64,000 bases of DNA from Leptothermofonsia sichuanensis E412 (GCF_019891175.1 NZ_CP072600.1:1798001-1862000); one strand, 5' to 3'. Counted from the stretch's first letter, positions 46,701-54,726 are shown. A program made the numbers and translations. Notes: generated from the letters alone by a model not told the origin.

Positions 46701-47625
46701 TCGCACCTCCTCTGAAGGCAGCAACACCGTGATTTCAGCCAATGCAGTGGGCAAAATCTCTCCCTCTCTAACCGCTCTGTTTCGCTACCAGCAAGCCAGC
46801 GCTTCTAACCCCAAGTTAAATGGACTGGGAGATACAACCACCCTCCGATTGGGCCTGGCCTATCGCAACCCGAATGATGACAAATTCAATGCCTTATTAC
46901 GCTACGAGTACCGTAAAAATCCTTCTACTATTCCTGACACGATTCTGTTGGGGAGCGGGACCGGCTCTGTCGATCATGTCTTTGCTGTAGAAGCTATTTA
47001 TGCTCCTAACTGGCGCTGGGAATTCTATGGCAAGTTTGCTCTGCGGAGTAGCCGCTCTTACCTGGCCCAGGATTTTGTCAATTCCGGACTGGTGACGCTG
47101 GCTCAGGCACGTGCGACCTACCGCCTGAGCGATCGCTGGGATCTGGTTGGCGAAGCCCGCTGGATTAATCAAGCCAATGCTGGCTTCAGCGAAACTGGGT
47201 TCGTGGCTGAGGTGGGTTACTACCTGACCCCTAATTTGCGTCTTTCTGCCGGCTATATGTTTGGGCGAGTGGGCGATCGCGACTTTGATGGCACGTCTCG
47301 CTCTGCCAGTGGTCCCTACCTGGGCGTCACCGTCAAGCTGAATGACCTGTTCCGCGGCTTTGGTCTCCAGCCAATCCCGAAACCCCAGGAAACTCCCACC
47401 CCTGTTGCCGCAGCTACCACTCCAACCCCATTCAACCCTACCCCATCCACCCAACCCTCTCCAACAGTTCCACCATCCAACCCTGAAGACATTCTCCCCC
47501 CTGGCCCAATTTCTGAGAACACACCCCCTTCAACCCAGGAAATTTCTGGCTCCGAAGAAAAGGAACTCCCCAGCATTCCCATCCCTGGCACGCTACCAAC
47601 ATCCGCCGTTTTCCTAAACCCATAA
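43780..47625 (+). CDS. Large Ig-like/outer-membrane beta-barrel protein, operon gene 4
   Basis: 1281 residues. A signal-like N-terminus is followed by a Pro/Ser/Gln-rich linker (about 30-115), then two Ig-like domains (VRILSPTIGEVLDVPAATVVVQYI; IRTLETRIPADGRSTATVQGQLLDDRG, an invasin/Big_1-like pattern). From about residue 330 to 1190 there are many alternating amphipathic strands ending in aromatic residues, with motifs such as GPDYEIDYDRGTLLFRQPIL. This resembles a TonB-receptor-like or porin-like barrel. After the barrel end (GPYLGVTVKLNDLFRGFGL) comes a ~95-residue Pro/Thr-rich tail, unusual for a protein inserted by the BAM machinery. It is probably the outer-membrane anchor or export pore for the neighbouring surface proteins, which is inference. 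Confidence 0.82.
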   Translation: MKSQQRHLNSLLWLSLATDLLLLGWLKMPAKASQPVSEIPASVTAQAADQTSQSTAVVESSAHSADRPTVQPSPPPVQLVPPQLTSTPGASLVSEPAIAQPSFTTPPQTDRATQSPLKAGEVRILSPTIGEVLDVPAATVVVQYIQGSQVELTINGTAVSNSLVGRTETDQVTGIVTQTWYGVALKEGENILTARATTNGATGIPTSVQVQVRGDVNQIQIRTLETRIPADGRSTATVQGQLLDDRGNRANREAMVTLMASEGEFVGADASPDQPGFQVRAIQGQFTAVLRSSLNAGTVNIRAVSGNLEAFTQLLFETNLRPSIATGVIDIRFGRRGTNFYDSFREFLPADRNNRYQFDVRGAVFATGKIGDWLLTGAFNSHRALNQTCDGPTRLFRDLQSCDQTYPTYGDNSQSTVLTPSTDSVFLRLERTSPVPGAGIDYAMWGDYNTEEFARRSQEFTAINRQLHGLKVNYNFGNLQLTGFYGNNVQGFQRDAIAPDGTSGYYFLSRRPLVEGSENVFLELEELTRPGTVLERKSLNRGPDYEIDYDRGTLLFRQPILRTDIGPNGETLVRRIIVTYQYDTPGTNSSIYAGRAVYHFSREQNRESWIGATYVKEDQGNRDFQLYGADAFISLGSSARLIVEYAHSSHLSDILGQVSGSAYRAELEGEIARGIWGRAYYRSAETGFANNATVSFVPGQTRYGAQVNARVSPTTTLRFQYDHEDNQGIAPRPLNTLEDLLTPRLEPVPGSKVDNSLTTISAGVVQKFGSAELSVDWLHRDRTDRLNPAFNTNSDQLRSRLTIPLNSRLTFLAQNETTLSAQTDAIYSDRTLLALNWQAMPGINVQLAQQFYTRGQFAGQSITSLGIAGDYKLGPNTTLSGRLSLLGTAGEMNLYGTAGIRHQIVLAPGLKMDLAYERVFGNFLGKTAAGTQFLQPFAPGQSAASLGLQSGDTYSVGLSYTDNPNFQANARFEHRTSSEGSNTVISANAVGKISPSLTALFRYQQASASNPKLNGLGDTTTLRLGLAYRNPNDDKFNALLRYEYRKNPSTIPDTILLGSGTGSVDHVFAVEAIYAPNWRWEFYGKFALRSSRSYLAQDFVNSGLVTLAQARATYRLSDRWDLVGEARWINQANAGFSETGFVAEVGYYLTPNLRLSAGYMFGRVGDRDFDGTSRSASGPYLGVTVKLNDLFRGFGLQPIPKPQETPTPVAAATTPTPFNPTPSTQPSPTVPPSNPEDILPPGPISENTPPSTQEISGSEEKELPSIPIPGTLPTSAVFLNP

Positions 47626-47653
47626 CCTGCAATAACCCCATAACCTGCAATAA
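47619..47653 (+). repeat. 18-nt tandem duplication at operon gene 4/5 junction
   Basis: CCCATAACCTGCAATAA occurs at 47619-47635 and 47637-47653. The first copy includes the stop codon of gene 4; the second lies just before the gene 5 ATG. It occupies the ribosome-binding region and no clear Shine-Dalgarno sequence is present. Confidence 0.6.
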
Positions 47654-47655
47654 AA

Positions 47656-50316
47656 ATGAGTTGCCCATTCAAATACTTGCCTTTCATCGGACGAATAGCT
47701 GGTAGTTCTGCCCTGCTCCTCTGGGCAATCAGTAGCTGGACCAACCCAGCCCAGGCAGAAGGCAGCCGCAACCTTTACCCCAGTGGTGCAACAGGTTTTA
47801 GAGCCAACCTGGAATGGCAGGCCAATAAGGTATATGGACCAACAGCACCGGTCAACAATTCCCTCCTGCGCCGTACTCTGCTGTACGTCTACGCCAATGC
47901 CGGAGAATACATTCTGACCGGCTCCAGTGCTGTTGGGGTGAGCAGTGGTGCAACCTTTGGCGATGTGCTGATCTACAACCCCGGTCAAATTACGGGCCGC
48001 GTTGGGAATGAAAGCGTCCCGGCCACCCCTAATTTCCGATGCTCAACCCAGCGAACCAGTACTGGAAACCCCAACCAGGGGAGAATCATCAGCCGCACTC
48101 AGGAATTAGCAGGTCCCGATACCATTACCAATCCAACCAACGCCACACCCGGCAACCAGATTGCAGGTGGCTACGTTCCCTGCTTTTACCAAGCTCCTAC
48201 CAGTGGTATCTATGCCGTGATTTTCCATGGACCCAGTGGTGGCAACAGCAGTACCGATGGCAGCCCAACTGGCGATATCAATTTAACCAGCGTAAATAAT
48301 TTCAACGCCCAGCAGGGAACCAGTGTTGCCGCCTGGGATGTGACGATTCGCAGCAGTCTCACCTCAACGACTGATATTAATGGACGGCTGTTTGCCGATT
48401 ACCTGGCAATGTTTACGAATGGGAATGGCCGCCCCGTCGAATCTGACATATACATCATTACAAAAGATGGCTATCGCTATGCCACCGACTTGAACGGATT
48501 AGACCCCAATGGCTGGGTCATGTACGGCAATGATGTGGGTTTCTACGACAGTGATGGGCAAACTCCCCTCTATCGGGATGTAGTGGGTAGTAATGCCCAA
48601 CTGAGCACACTCCAGGGCGGTACAAACCTTGCCCTGCCAACTCATATCATCTTATTCAATAACCCAATGACCAATGCTGGAGCACTGGATGTGCTGACGG
48701 CTCGTGGTATTCCTCTCATCCCCACCCCACCAACCGTAGGTGGTGCCAGCTTTACAGGGACGGTCACCGGCAACACCTCCCTTCAAAATACGGGGGGCAC
48801 CTTTCAATTTACGACGAACGTCCCCGGTAGCTATGAAATTATCCTGAGTCGGGATGGCATCAATTTTGACCCAACGGATCCTCAAAACCGTCGCCTGGTT
48901 GGACTGATGACCACACCCGGCACCCAGACCGTTACCTGGGATGGACGAGATAATAGCGGTAACTTTTTCCCCGTGGGCGCCAACTATCCAGCTCGCATCA
49001 CAGTCCGCAATGGAGAATATCACTTTCCCTTGTTAGATGCAGAAAACAGTATTCGGGGTGGTCCCAGCTTTACATTGCTGAATGCGACCAATCCACTAGG
49101 CAACACAACTGGCTTTTACGATGACCGTGGCTATCGGACTCTCGGAGGCACCACTGTGGGCACCGTGGGTAGTGTTCTTTGCGGCAACAACCCACCGAGT
49201 CCACCTAACAGCAACCTGCTGACCGGGTTTGATATGACTTCAACCCAACGGGCCTTTGGTACAGCTAGCGGTGGAAATACCAATGTGTCTTGTACTGGTT
49301 CTTTTGGTGACACCAAGGGTCTCGATCTCTGGACCTATATTCCCAGTTCTCCTACCTCCACCACTGTCAACATCATTCCCAATGCTCCCGACCTCACCAT
49401 CTCCAAAACTCATGCCGGTAACTTTACCCAGGGTGGAACGGGAACCTACACCATCACAGTGACGAATAGCGGTGGGCTGGTGACTACCGGCACTGTCACA
49501 GTTACAGATACTCTGCCCACTGGCTTAACCCCAACCGCCGCTAGCGGAACAGGCTGGGCATGTTCAATCGGTGGTCAAACTGTAACCTGTACCCGGAGTG
49601 ATGTGCTCAACGCTTTAGCCAGCTATCCACCCATCACTCTGACCGTCAGCGTTGCAACGAATGCACCTGCGAGTGTTACGAATACAGCAACCGTTGCGGG
49701 TGGCAATGACAGCAACACAGGCAACAATAGCAGCAATGATCCAACCCTCATTGATCCAGCAGGCGCAGCTCCGGAAATTTTGCTCGTCAAGCGAATTACT
49801 GCCATTAATGGACTGGATATCACAACAACAGTGGATGACCCTGGTTCTACAAGTGACAATGCCGCTAACTGGCCTGGTCCGGTAGACCCTGACACTGGCA
49901 TCAGCACCTATCTCAGGGGGGTGATTAATGCGGGAGTTGTTCGGCCTGGAGACAGTCTGGAATATACGATCTACTTCCTTTCAAATGGAGGAGCAGGGGC
50001 AACCAACGTTCACCTGTGTGACCTGGTGCCCGGCAATAGCACGTTTATTCCTGCCTCTTTCAGCAGCACTCCAGAGTCAGGTATTCGTCTGGCGATCGGA
50101 CCCACAATTACCGATCTCACTAATGTCCCCGATGCGGATTCAGGACAGTTTTTCAACCCTGGCAGTACACCTTCTGTTTCCTGTTCTGCCGCTAATACAA
50201 ATGGAGCCGTTGTTGTCAGCGTAGTCCGCAGCCCTGCAACTCTGCCCAATGCTACTGCGCCTGGTACACCGGATAACTCCTATGGGTTTATTCGGTTTCG
50301 TGTGAGAGTCAACTAG
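47656..50316 (+). CDS. DUF11 exported surface protein, operon gene 5
   Basis: 886 residues. Signal peptide (IAGSSALLLWAISSWTNPAQA). The N-terminal ~230 residues form a region beginning SRNLYPSGATGFRANLEW with GEYILTGSSAVG. A central FlgD-like Ig segment is near 385-460 (GSYEIILSRDG, TQTVTWDGRDNSGN). A canonical DUF11 domain is near 575-690 (DLTISKTHAGNFTQGGTGTYTITVTNSG, TVTDTLPTGL). The C-terminus repeats the pattern (GDSLEYTIYFLSNGGAGATNVHLCDLVPG). Four or more Cys pairs are spread through it. Distance to gene 4 is 30 bases. It is likely the major surface-exposed component. Confidence 0.85.
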   Translation: MSCPFKYLPFIGRIAGSSALLLWAISSWTNPAQAEGSRNLYPSGATGFRANLEWQANKVYGPTAPVNNSLLRRTLLYVYANAGEYILTGSSAVGVSSGATFGDVLIYNPGQITGRVGNESVPATPNFRCSTQRTSTGNPNQGRIISRTQELAGPDTITNPTNATPGNQIAGGYVPCFYQAPTSGIYAVIFHGPSGGNSSTDGSPTGDINLTSVNNFNAQQGTSVAAWDVTIRSSLTSTTDINGRLFADYLAMFTNGNGRPVESDIYIITKDGYRYATDLNGLDPNGWVMYGNDVGFYDSDGQTPLYRDVVGSNAQLSTLQGGTNLALPTHIILFNNPMTNAGALDVLTARGIPLIPTPPTVGGASFTGTVTGNTSLQNTGGTFQFTTNVPGSYEIILSRDGINFDPTDPQNRRLVGLMTTPGTQTVTWDGRDNSGNFFPVGANYPARITVRNGEYHFPLLDAENSIRGGPSFTLLNATNPLGNTTGFYDDRGYRTLGGTTVGTVGSVLCGNNPPSPPNSNLLTGFDMTSTQRAFGTASGGNTNVSCTGSFGDTKGLDLWTYIPSSPTSTTVNIIPNAPDLTISKTHAGNFTQGGTGTYTITVTNSGGLVTTGTVTVTDTLPTGLTPTAASGTGWACSIGGQTVTCTRSDVLNALASYPPITLTVSVATNAPASVTNTATVAGGNDSNTGNNSSNDPTLIDPAGAAPEILLVKRITAINGLDITTTVDDPGSTSDNAANWPGPVDPDTGISTYLRGVINAGVVRPGDSLEYTIYFLSNGGAGATNVHLCDLVPGNSTFIPASFSSTPESGIRLAIGPTITDLTNVPDADSGQFFNPGSTPSVSCSAANTNGAVVVSVVRSPATLPNATAPGTPDNSYGFIRFRVRVN

Positions 50317-50484
50317 AATCAGATACTCTGATAAGTCAATATCTTTAAAGTAAAGCAATCTAGAAGTGCAGCAATCTGGAGGAAACGCTCATCCGGCTGC
50401 AATGGGTTGGCGAAGCCTCCCATAGAAAATTGCTTCTGCGTCAGGTTTCCTCCAAAGGTTCAAGAAAATTACCAACCTGAATTT

Positions 50485-50580
50485 TATAGCGGTTTTTAAT
50501 TGAGTAAAGTACGGGAGCATGAGGTACAGTGAGGGTGCTCCGCACCCTCACTGTACCTCACCCCCTTGAAAAGGGCTATA
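50485..50580 (+). repeat. MITE-like palindromic repeat, copy B
   Basis: Bounded by TATAGCGG and AAGGGCTATA. The core is a perfect 19-bp stem (50520-50538 with 50542-50560, loop TCC). It is the most complete copy of the family also seen at 3120-3199 and 61098-61174. It sits between convergent genes and could terminate both. Confidence 0.8.
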
Positions 50581-50594
50581 TCAACCACACGAAG

Positions 50595-51170
50595 TCATCG
50601 GGTAACCCGGTTGAGTAACCACAGGGCAGCACTGATGCCAAAGAACTGAGCCAGAATCACATTCACACTGGCCTGAACAACCAGAATATCCAGCGGTTGA
50701 ATCAATCTGGAGGGGTCAATGTTGACAAAGCCCCCCACTCCCTGACTGAATGCTTTCGCCGCCAGCAAACCTACGGTTGCCTGTGCCCCCAGTAAAGAAA
50801 GAAACATTCCAATCAGACTGGCAATTAACCCTGTCCGTAGAACCTGGATGGTCTCAGCGCGTTTGGGGCGACCCGATGGCGGACCCTCCAGATTTCGCCC
50901 AATCGGAATGTAGCGAAACATTGCCCAGTACAGGTTGAACAACAGGACCAGAATGCCAAACAGCGTTACCACCACACCAACACCCGTGCCAGGACTGGGT
51001 TGGTTGCTACCGGCGGGGGAACGACTGAGTCCGGCAAATAGCAGGATAATACCCGACACTACGGTCAATACAAGCTGTGCCCAAAACCCTACCCATCCGG
51101 CAAGACGAAAGGCTCTGGCAATATCCTGGAGGGATGGCGGTGGGGAAGAAGTACCGGGTTTATCGAGCAT
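50595..51170 (-). CDS. DUF3611 family membrane protein
   Basis: 191 residues from ATG at 51170. Four transmembrane helices: FWAQLVLTVVSGIILLFAG, VVVTLFGILVLLFNLYWAMF, LIASLIGMFLSLLGAQATVGLLAA and the C-terminal VNVILAQFFGISAALWLL. The N-terminal LQDIARAFRLAGWVGFWAQLVLT is typical of DUF3611, a family shared by cyanobacteria and plastids. The function is not established. It stands alone between the DUF11 operon (convergent) and the divergent response regulator. Confidence 0.88.
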   Translation of the reverse strand: MLDKPGTSSPPPSLQDIARAFRLAGWVGFWAQLVLTVVSGIILLFAGLSRSPAGSNQPSPGTGVGVVVTLFGILVLLFNLYWAMFRYIPIGRNLEGPPSGRPKRAETIQVLRTGLIASLIGMFLSLLGAQATVGLLAAKAFSQGVGGFVNIDPSRLIQPLDILVVQASVNVILAQFFGISAALWLLNRVTR

Positions 51171-51377
51171 GATCTCGGCCCATGAAGTTCTGTGTTCTGC
51201 TAATTTTTACATAGTAACGCTCCTCGCCTCGTCGGGATATCAGGGAGTTCGTGCTTGTTTGGGGTTCACACCCTCCAGATTTCGTGTAGAGTTGTGCTGA
51301 GGGATTGTACTGAAAAATTAGAAGAAAATTGACTTTTCTAAAAAACCTTTTGTCGTGATTTTTTGACGATTCATTTC

Positions 51378-52055
51378 ATGTCAGACCAAACCCCATATCC
51401 TAACAGCGCCCCGGAACTTCCTCCTTTACGGATTTTGATTGTAGAAGATGACCCAATGATGCAGTTGGGGCTGGAGCAATCATTGGAAGACTATCCCCAA
51501 TTCACCATTGTGGGGCAGGCGACAGATGGTTATCTGGGAGTAGAAGCAGCGTTAAAGCTAAAGCCCGATGTGGTGGTTATGGATATTGGCTTGCCGCGAA
51601 TGGACGGCATTGAGGCGACCAAGAAAATTAAAGAAGCGCTACCCGACGTTCGGATTGTGATGCTGACCTCCCATACAACCGAGAATGAGGTAATTGCAGC
51701 CCTCTCCAGCGGTGCAGATGCCTACTGCATCAAAGGAACCAATGTGGATCGGTTGATTGCGGCGATCGCAGCGGCTCAGGAAGGTGCCACCTACTTAGAT
51801 CCTCAAATTGCTCGCCGGGTGATTGACCACCTGAAGCCCCCTTCCCCTGCTGCCAGTATCACTGGACAGCTCTCCCAACGAGAACTTGAGGTTCTGAAAT
51901 TAATGGTGGAAGGCAAGAGCAACCCTGAAATTGCAGCGGTCCTCTATCTCAGCCCCAACACAGTGAAAACCCATATCCGCGGCATTATGAACAAACTGGC
52001 AGTGGATGATCGAGTGCAGGCAGCCGTTGTTGCCCTGCGGTCGGGGTTAGTTTAG
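51378..52055 (+). CDS. NarL/FixJ-family response regulator
   Basis: 225 residues from ATG at 51378 (a TTG at 51363 is less likely). N-terminal receiver: VEDDP pocket, phospho-Asp in VVVMDIGLPRMDG, Thr in MLTSHT, Lys in IKGTN. A linker leads to a C-terminal LuxR-type helix-turn-helix (LSQRELEVLKLMVEGKSNPEIAAVLYLSPNTVKTHIRGIMNKL). It regulates transcription after phosphorylation by an unlinked kinase; the nearest kinase is at 54972. Confidence 0.93.
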   Translation: MSDQTPYPNSAPELPPLRILIVEDDPMMQLGLEQSLEDYPQFTIVGQATDGYLGVEAALKLKPDVVVMDIGLPRMDGIEATKKIKEALPDVRIVMLTSHTTENEVIAALSSGADAYCIKGTNVDRLIAAIAAAQEGATYLDPQIARRVIDHLKPPSPAASITGQLSQRELEVLKLMVEGKSNPEIAAVLYLSPNTVKTHIRGIMNKLAVDDRVQAAVVALRSGLV

Positions 52056-52585
52056 GCGATGTCTCTCCTTCATGGATTCCAGATTTTCAACTCCGGCGGT
52101 AATTCTACCCACGACACTTCCTTAACTTGTCAAGCCCTTGTGACAGAATAAAATCTTATTTACTCTAGGTAAACGATTCTGCCAGGAAGCATCTAGAATT
52201 AAGTTATGGCAAATAGTGGATTAAGTTGTCATGCATCGATGCAAGATACGCTAACCTGGAATCTTTGTTGATGACGGCTAGTTGGTTAGCCCCTTCGGTT
52301 TTGCCCCAACCTTCAGAGTTCACAACTTGATAGCCCTGTTTGCCCTTGATTGCCCCAACCTTGCAGAGACGCAGCGTTTGACCCTGCTGATGATTCACCT
52401 GTATGGCTTCAGATGACCTAATTGCAAAGACTCTGAACCCCTGCTAACTGAGATTATCGCCAGAAAGATAATTTAATGCTTTCGGTTGATGTCGGTATTG
52501 GGATAGCCCTGCTAGGGTGAGGATGTATTGCTATTAGCTTGTCTTCAGGTGCACCTATAGTGGACCAATTCTTGTTATTGTCTGG
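52056..52585. other. Intergenic region with one doubtful minus-strand frame
   Basis: 530 bases. Apart from the small frame at 52204-52398, no repeat or RNA gene was recognised. The last ~80 bases before 52586 should contain the promoter of the PadR-type gene. Confidence 0.4.
52204..52398 (-). CDS. Possible small soluble protein
   Basis: 64 residues from GTG at 52398. The composition is protein-like (LRLCKVGAIKGKQGYQVVNSEGW) and the frame stays open 27 codons upstream, but no ATG or ribosome-binding site is seen. No family recognised. It could be the remnant of a longer gene. Confidence 0.3.
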   Translation of the reverse strand: MNHQQGQTLRLCKVGAIKGKQGYQVVNSEGWGKTEGANQLAVINKDSRLAYLASMHDNLIHYLP

Positions 52586-52984
52586 ATGGGAAAGATGATG
52601 AAGTTTGAAGATATTTACCAATTCTTTCAAGCACCGCCGCCTTTTTACCTCAATAAAGAGCTGGCAGTGTGTTACGTGCTCTCAGTTTTATCGCGGGGAG
52701 ACTCCTATGGAACTGAGCTGATTCAGCTTTTAGAGCATGATTATCCAACCTACCGCCTGTCGGATACGGTGCTCTACAGCGCCCTGAAGTTTCTAGAGGA
52801 TGAGCAGATTATTGAAGGATACTGGAAGAAGGTCGAGGGTCGAGGACGCCCCCGCCGGATGTATCAAATTTGCTCTGGCGCAACACAACAAGCTCAAGAC
52901 CTGACGCGCCTTTGGTATGACTATGTCAGGAAGCACAATAGTTTGCCTCACTCAAATGGGTTAGCTCCCAGCGGAAGTACTTGA
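52586..52984 (+). CDS. PadR-family transcriptional regulator
   Basis: 132 residues. The N-terminal ~30 residues (FEDIYQFFQAPPPFYLNKELAVCYVL) precede a winged helix with GDSYGTELIQLLEHDYPTYRLSDTVLYSALKFLEDEQIIEGYWKKVEGRGRPRRMYQI shape: the YG.EL helix, the recognition helix with LYSALKFLE and the wing with GRPRRMY. PadR-type regulators are usually repressors that bind near their own promoter. The next gene, 78-126 bases downstream, could be a target or co-transcribed. Confidence 0.88.
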   Translation: MGKMMKFEDIYQFFQAPPPFYLNKELAVCYVLSVLSRGDSYGTELIQLLEHDYPTYRLSDTVLYSALKFLEDEQIIEGYWKKVEGRGRPRRMYQICSGATQQAQDLTRLWYDYVRKHNSLPHSNGLAPSGST

Positions 52985-53110
52985 TCCAGACGTTCCAGAC
53001 AGGCTACAACCAAGCATTCCAGGCTAGAGATACCACTTTGACAACCTTCCTGATGTCAGAAGTTGTTTACACTTGAGAGTGTATCTTTTTGCCTGGATGC
53101 CTTGCCTGTA

Positions 53111-53644
53111 ATGGATAACTCTGTGCTTTCTTCTACCCTTCTGCTAACCCTGCTGATGATGGTAGGGCTTTTCTTTTTCATCCGAGCTTCGGTGAAAGAC
53201 CGAACTCAAACTATTAAGTTGAAGTCCAATCAGTCACGGGAGTCCACCTTAGAGCAGGTGCAGCAGTATTTCGCCAGACGCACTTATCAAATCGCATCTG
53301 TAGATGAAGCCGCGCACCAGGTCGTGTTTGAGGGCTTTGTTCGCCCCAGTCTGTTTCTGGCGATTTTTTTGACTTTGCTGACAGCCGTTGGGCTGCTCTG
53401 TCTGGCTCTGGTTTTAGCTATTTTGTTTCCCAGTCTGGGAGTGTTGCTGGTGGGGTTGGTGCTTCTATCTCCGACAGCCGGAGTGTTCTACTGGCGAGGT
53501 GCGGCACGGACTGAAAAAGTTTTACTCCAGGTGGAACCTGTGCAAGCTTCGAACGGCACTTCCATTAGTTTGTTAACTGTAGTGGCTCATCGGGATGAAT
53601 TGGCTGAGTTACAGCGATCGCTACCTTTAATCCCATCAGAATAG
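53111..53644 (+). CDS. Cytochrome b6f haem-assembly protein, CCB1-like (cofactor assembly of complex C)
   Basis: 177 residues from ATG at 53111. An N-terminal helix (LSSTLLLTLLMMVGLFFFIRASVKDRTQ) is followed by a soluble stretch (LEQVQQYFARRTYQIASVDEAAHQVVFEGFVRPS) and two more helices (SLFLAIFLTLLTAVGLLCLALVLAIL; LLVGLVLLSPTAGVFYWRGA). I match this to CCB-type proteins, which attach haem c(i) to cytochrome b6 in thylakoids. CCB1/DUF3529 is the closest by memory; CCB2/4 is the alternative. Confidence 0.7.
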   Translation: MDNSVLSSTLLLTLLMMVGLFFFIRASVKDRTQTIKLKSNQSRESTLEQVQQYFARRTYQIASVDEAAHQVVFEGFVRPSLFLAIFLTLLTAVGLLCLALVLAILFPSLGVLLVGLVLLSPTAGVFYWRGAARTEKVLLQVEPVQASNGTSISLLTVVAHRDELAELQRSLPLIPSE

Positions 53645-54402
53645 AGTCTGATTCAACCCATTCTGGGGACTTTGCAGTTCAGCCTCCCCCAAGCTATCCG
53701 AATCAAGGCACTTCATGCAGGAACGGGGATTTTATAATCTGAAGCTGTATCACACAAACCTCCGGGCACAAAGGAATAGCTCTGTGCCTCTGTGGTAGAG
53801 TTCTGAATTCTCCTATGTCGATCCAGAAATTAGTTAGTTTTTAAAGACTCTTTAAAAAGAGATAAGATTCTAAGAAAAATTTATTAATTTTTGAGCAAAT
53901 ACTTAATTCTTTTAATACTTGGATACCTTATTTTTGTTTAATTGGAATAAAATCGCCACTATTCTGCAGGGCTGGTGTAGATCTAATAAGTTGAACCCAT
54001 AATAAGTTGAACCCATAATAAGTTGAACCCATAATAAGTTGAACCCATAAGTTGAACCCATAAGTTGAACCCATAAGTTGAACCCATAAGTTGAACCCAT
54101 AAGTTGAACCCATAAGTTGAACCCATAAGTTGAACCCATAAGTTGAACCCATAAGTTGAACCCATAAGTTGAACCCATAAGTTGAACCCATAAGTTGAAC
54201 CCATAAGTTGAACCCATAAGTTGAACCCATAAGTTGAACCCATAAGTTGAACCCATAAGTTGAACCCACTCCGGTATCTGTCCGAAGCGGGTTCAACTTA
54301 AAACTCTGCATCTTTACAGAGATATAGACTCAAACTCAGATAGACTCAAATTCAGACGGTATAAGAGCGTGGAAGCTTCCGTTGAAATTTGTAAAAACAA
54401 TG
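53645..54402. other. Gene-free region around the tandem array
   Basis: 758 bases. A CACAAAG fragment (53765-53799) is followed by AT-rich DNA (53820-53945), the 13/16-nt tandem array (53985-54269) and its inverted end copy (54289-54299). Minus-strand open frames across the array exist only because no repeat phase contains a stop. Confidence 0.6.
53985..54299. repeat. Tandem array of a 13-nt unit with terminal inverted copy
   Basis: Four copies of AATAAGTTGAACCCAT (16 nt, 53985-54048) are followed by sixteen exact copies of AAGTTGAACCCAT (13 nt, 54049-54256) and a last variant AAGTTGAACCCAC (54257-54269). After 19 unrelated bases, GGGTTCAACTT (54289-54299) is the reverse complement of the unit, so the end can fold into an 11-bp hairpin. 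There are no spacers, so it is not CRISPR. Confidence 0.92.
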
Positions 54403-54726
54403 CTAATGGCTACGGACAGCCGCAGCAACCGGAAGTTCACCAACCTGATCGTCAGACAGTCTCAAACTCGGAAACAGAAAATGATTTTCCTCGACGTACT
54501 GCGCTCCAAACAACCCTTTCTCAGCCCAGAAGTACCTGTCTGTGGTATGCTCGTTACGTTTGACTAGCAGCAAAGCTGGTGGAGCAATCCCTTCCGCATG
54601 GATAAACTTGCGCGCAGCGGTGACGGGCTTATCCTCTCCACACTCGATGCTGAATTGAGGTACATTCTCCAGAATCCTGCGTCCCTCCTGCCGACGGCGA
54701 CTTTTACGCTTGCGTCTCCTTGCCAA
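54403..54726 (-). CDS. Conserved cyanobacterial hypothetical protein, basic
   Basis: 107 residues from TTG at 54726, with AGGGGG about 12 bases upstream. It starts with a strongly basic helix (ARRRKRKSRRRQEGRRIL) followed by a compact domain (VPQFSIECGEDKPVTAARKFIHAEGIAPPALLLVKRNEHTTDRYFWAEKGLFGAQYVEENHFLFPSLR). The pattern is one I recall as a conserved protein of unknown role in cyanobacteria. The basic end suggests nucleic-acid or ribosome binding, which is inference. The C-terminal ~20 residues run into non-conserved sequence. Confidence 0.7.
   Translation of the reverse strand: MARRRKRKSRRRQEGRRILENVPQFSIECGEDKPVTAARKFIHAEGIAPPALLLVKRNEHTTDRYFWAEKGLFGAQYVEENHFLFPSLRLSDDQVGELPVAAAVRSH

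Noticed and set aside
53985-54269. CRISPR array
   Set aside because: Units of 13-16 nt are directly adjacent with no spacers, and no cas genes are present.
53912-54311. Minus-strand proteins of 86-127 residues over the tandem array
   Set aside because: All three frames give the same 13-residue cycle, as expected from any stop-free 13-nt repeat; there is no ribosome-binding site.
54369-54567. Plus-strand frames opposite the basic conserved protein
   Set aside because: They are antisense to a frame with a coherent, family-like sequence on the minus strand.
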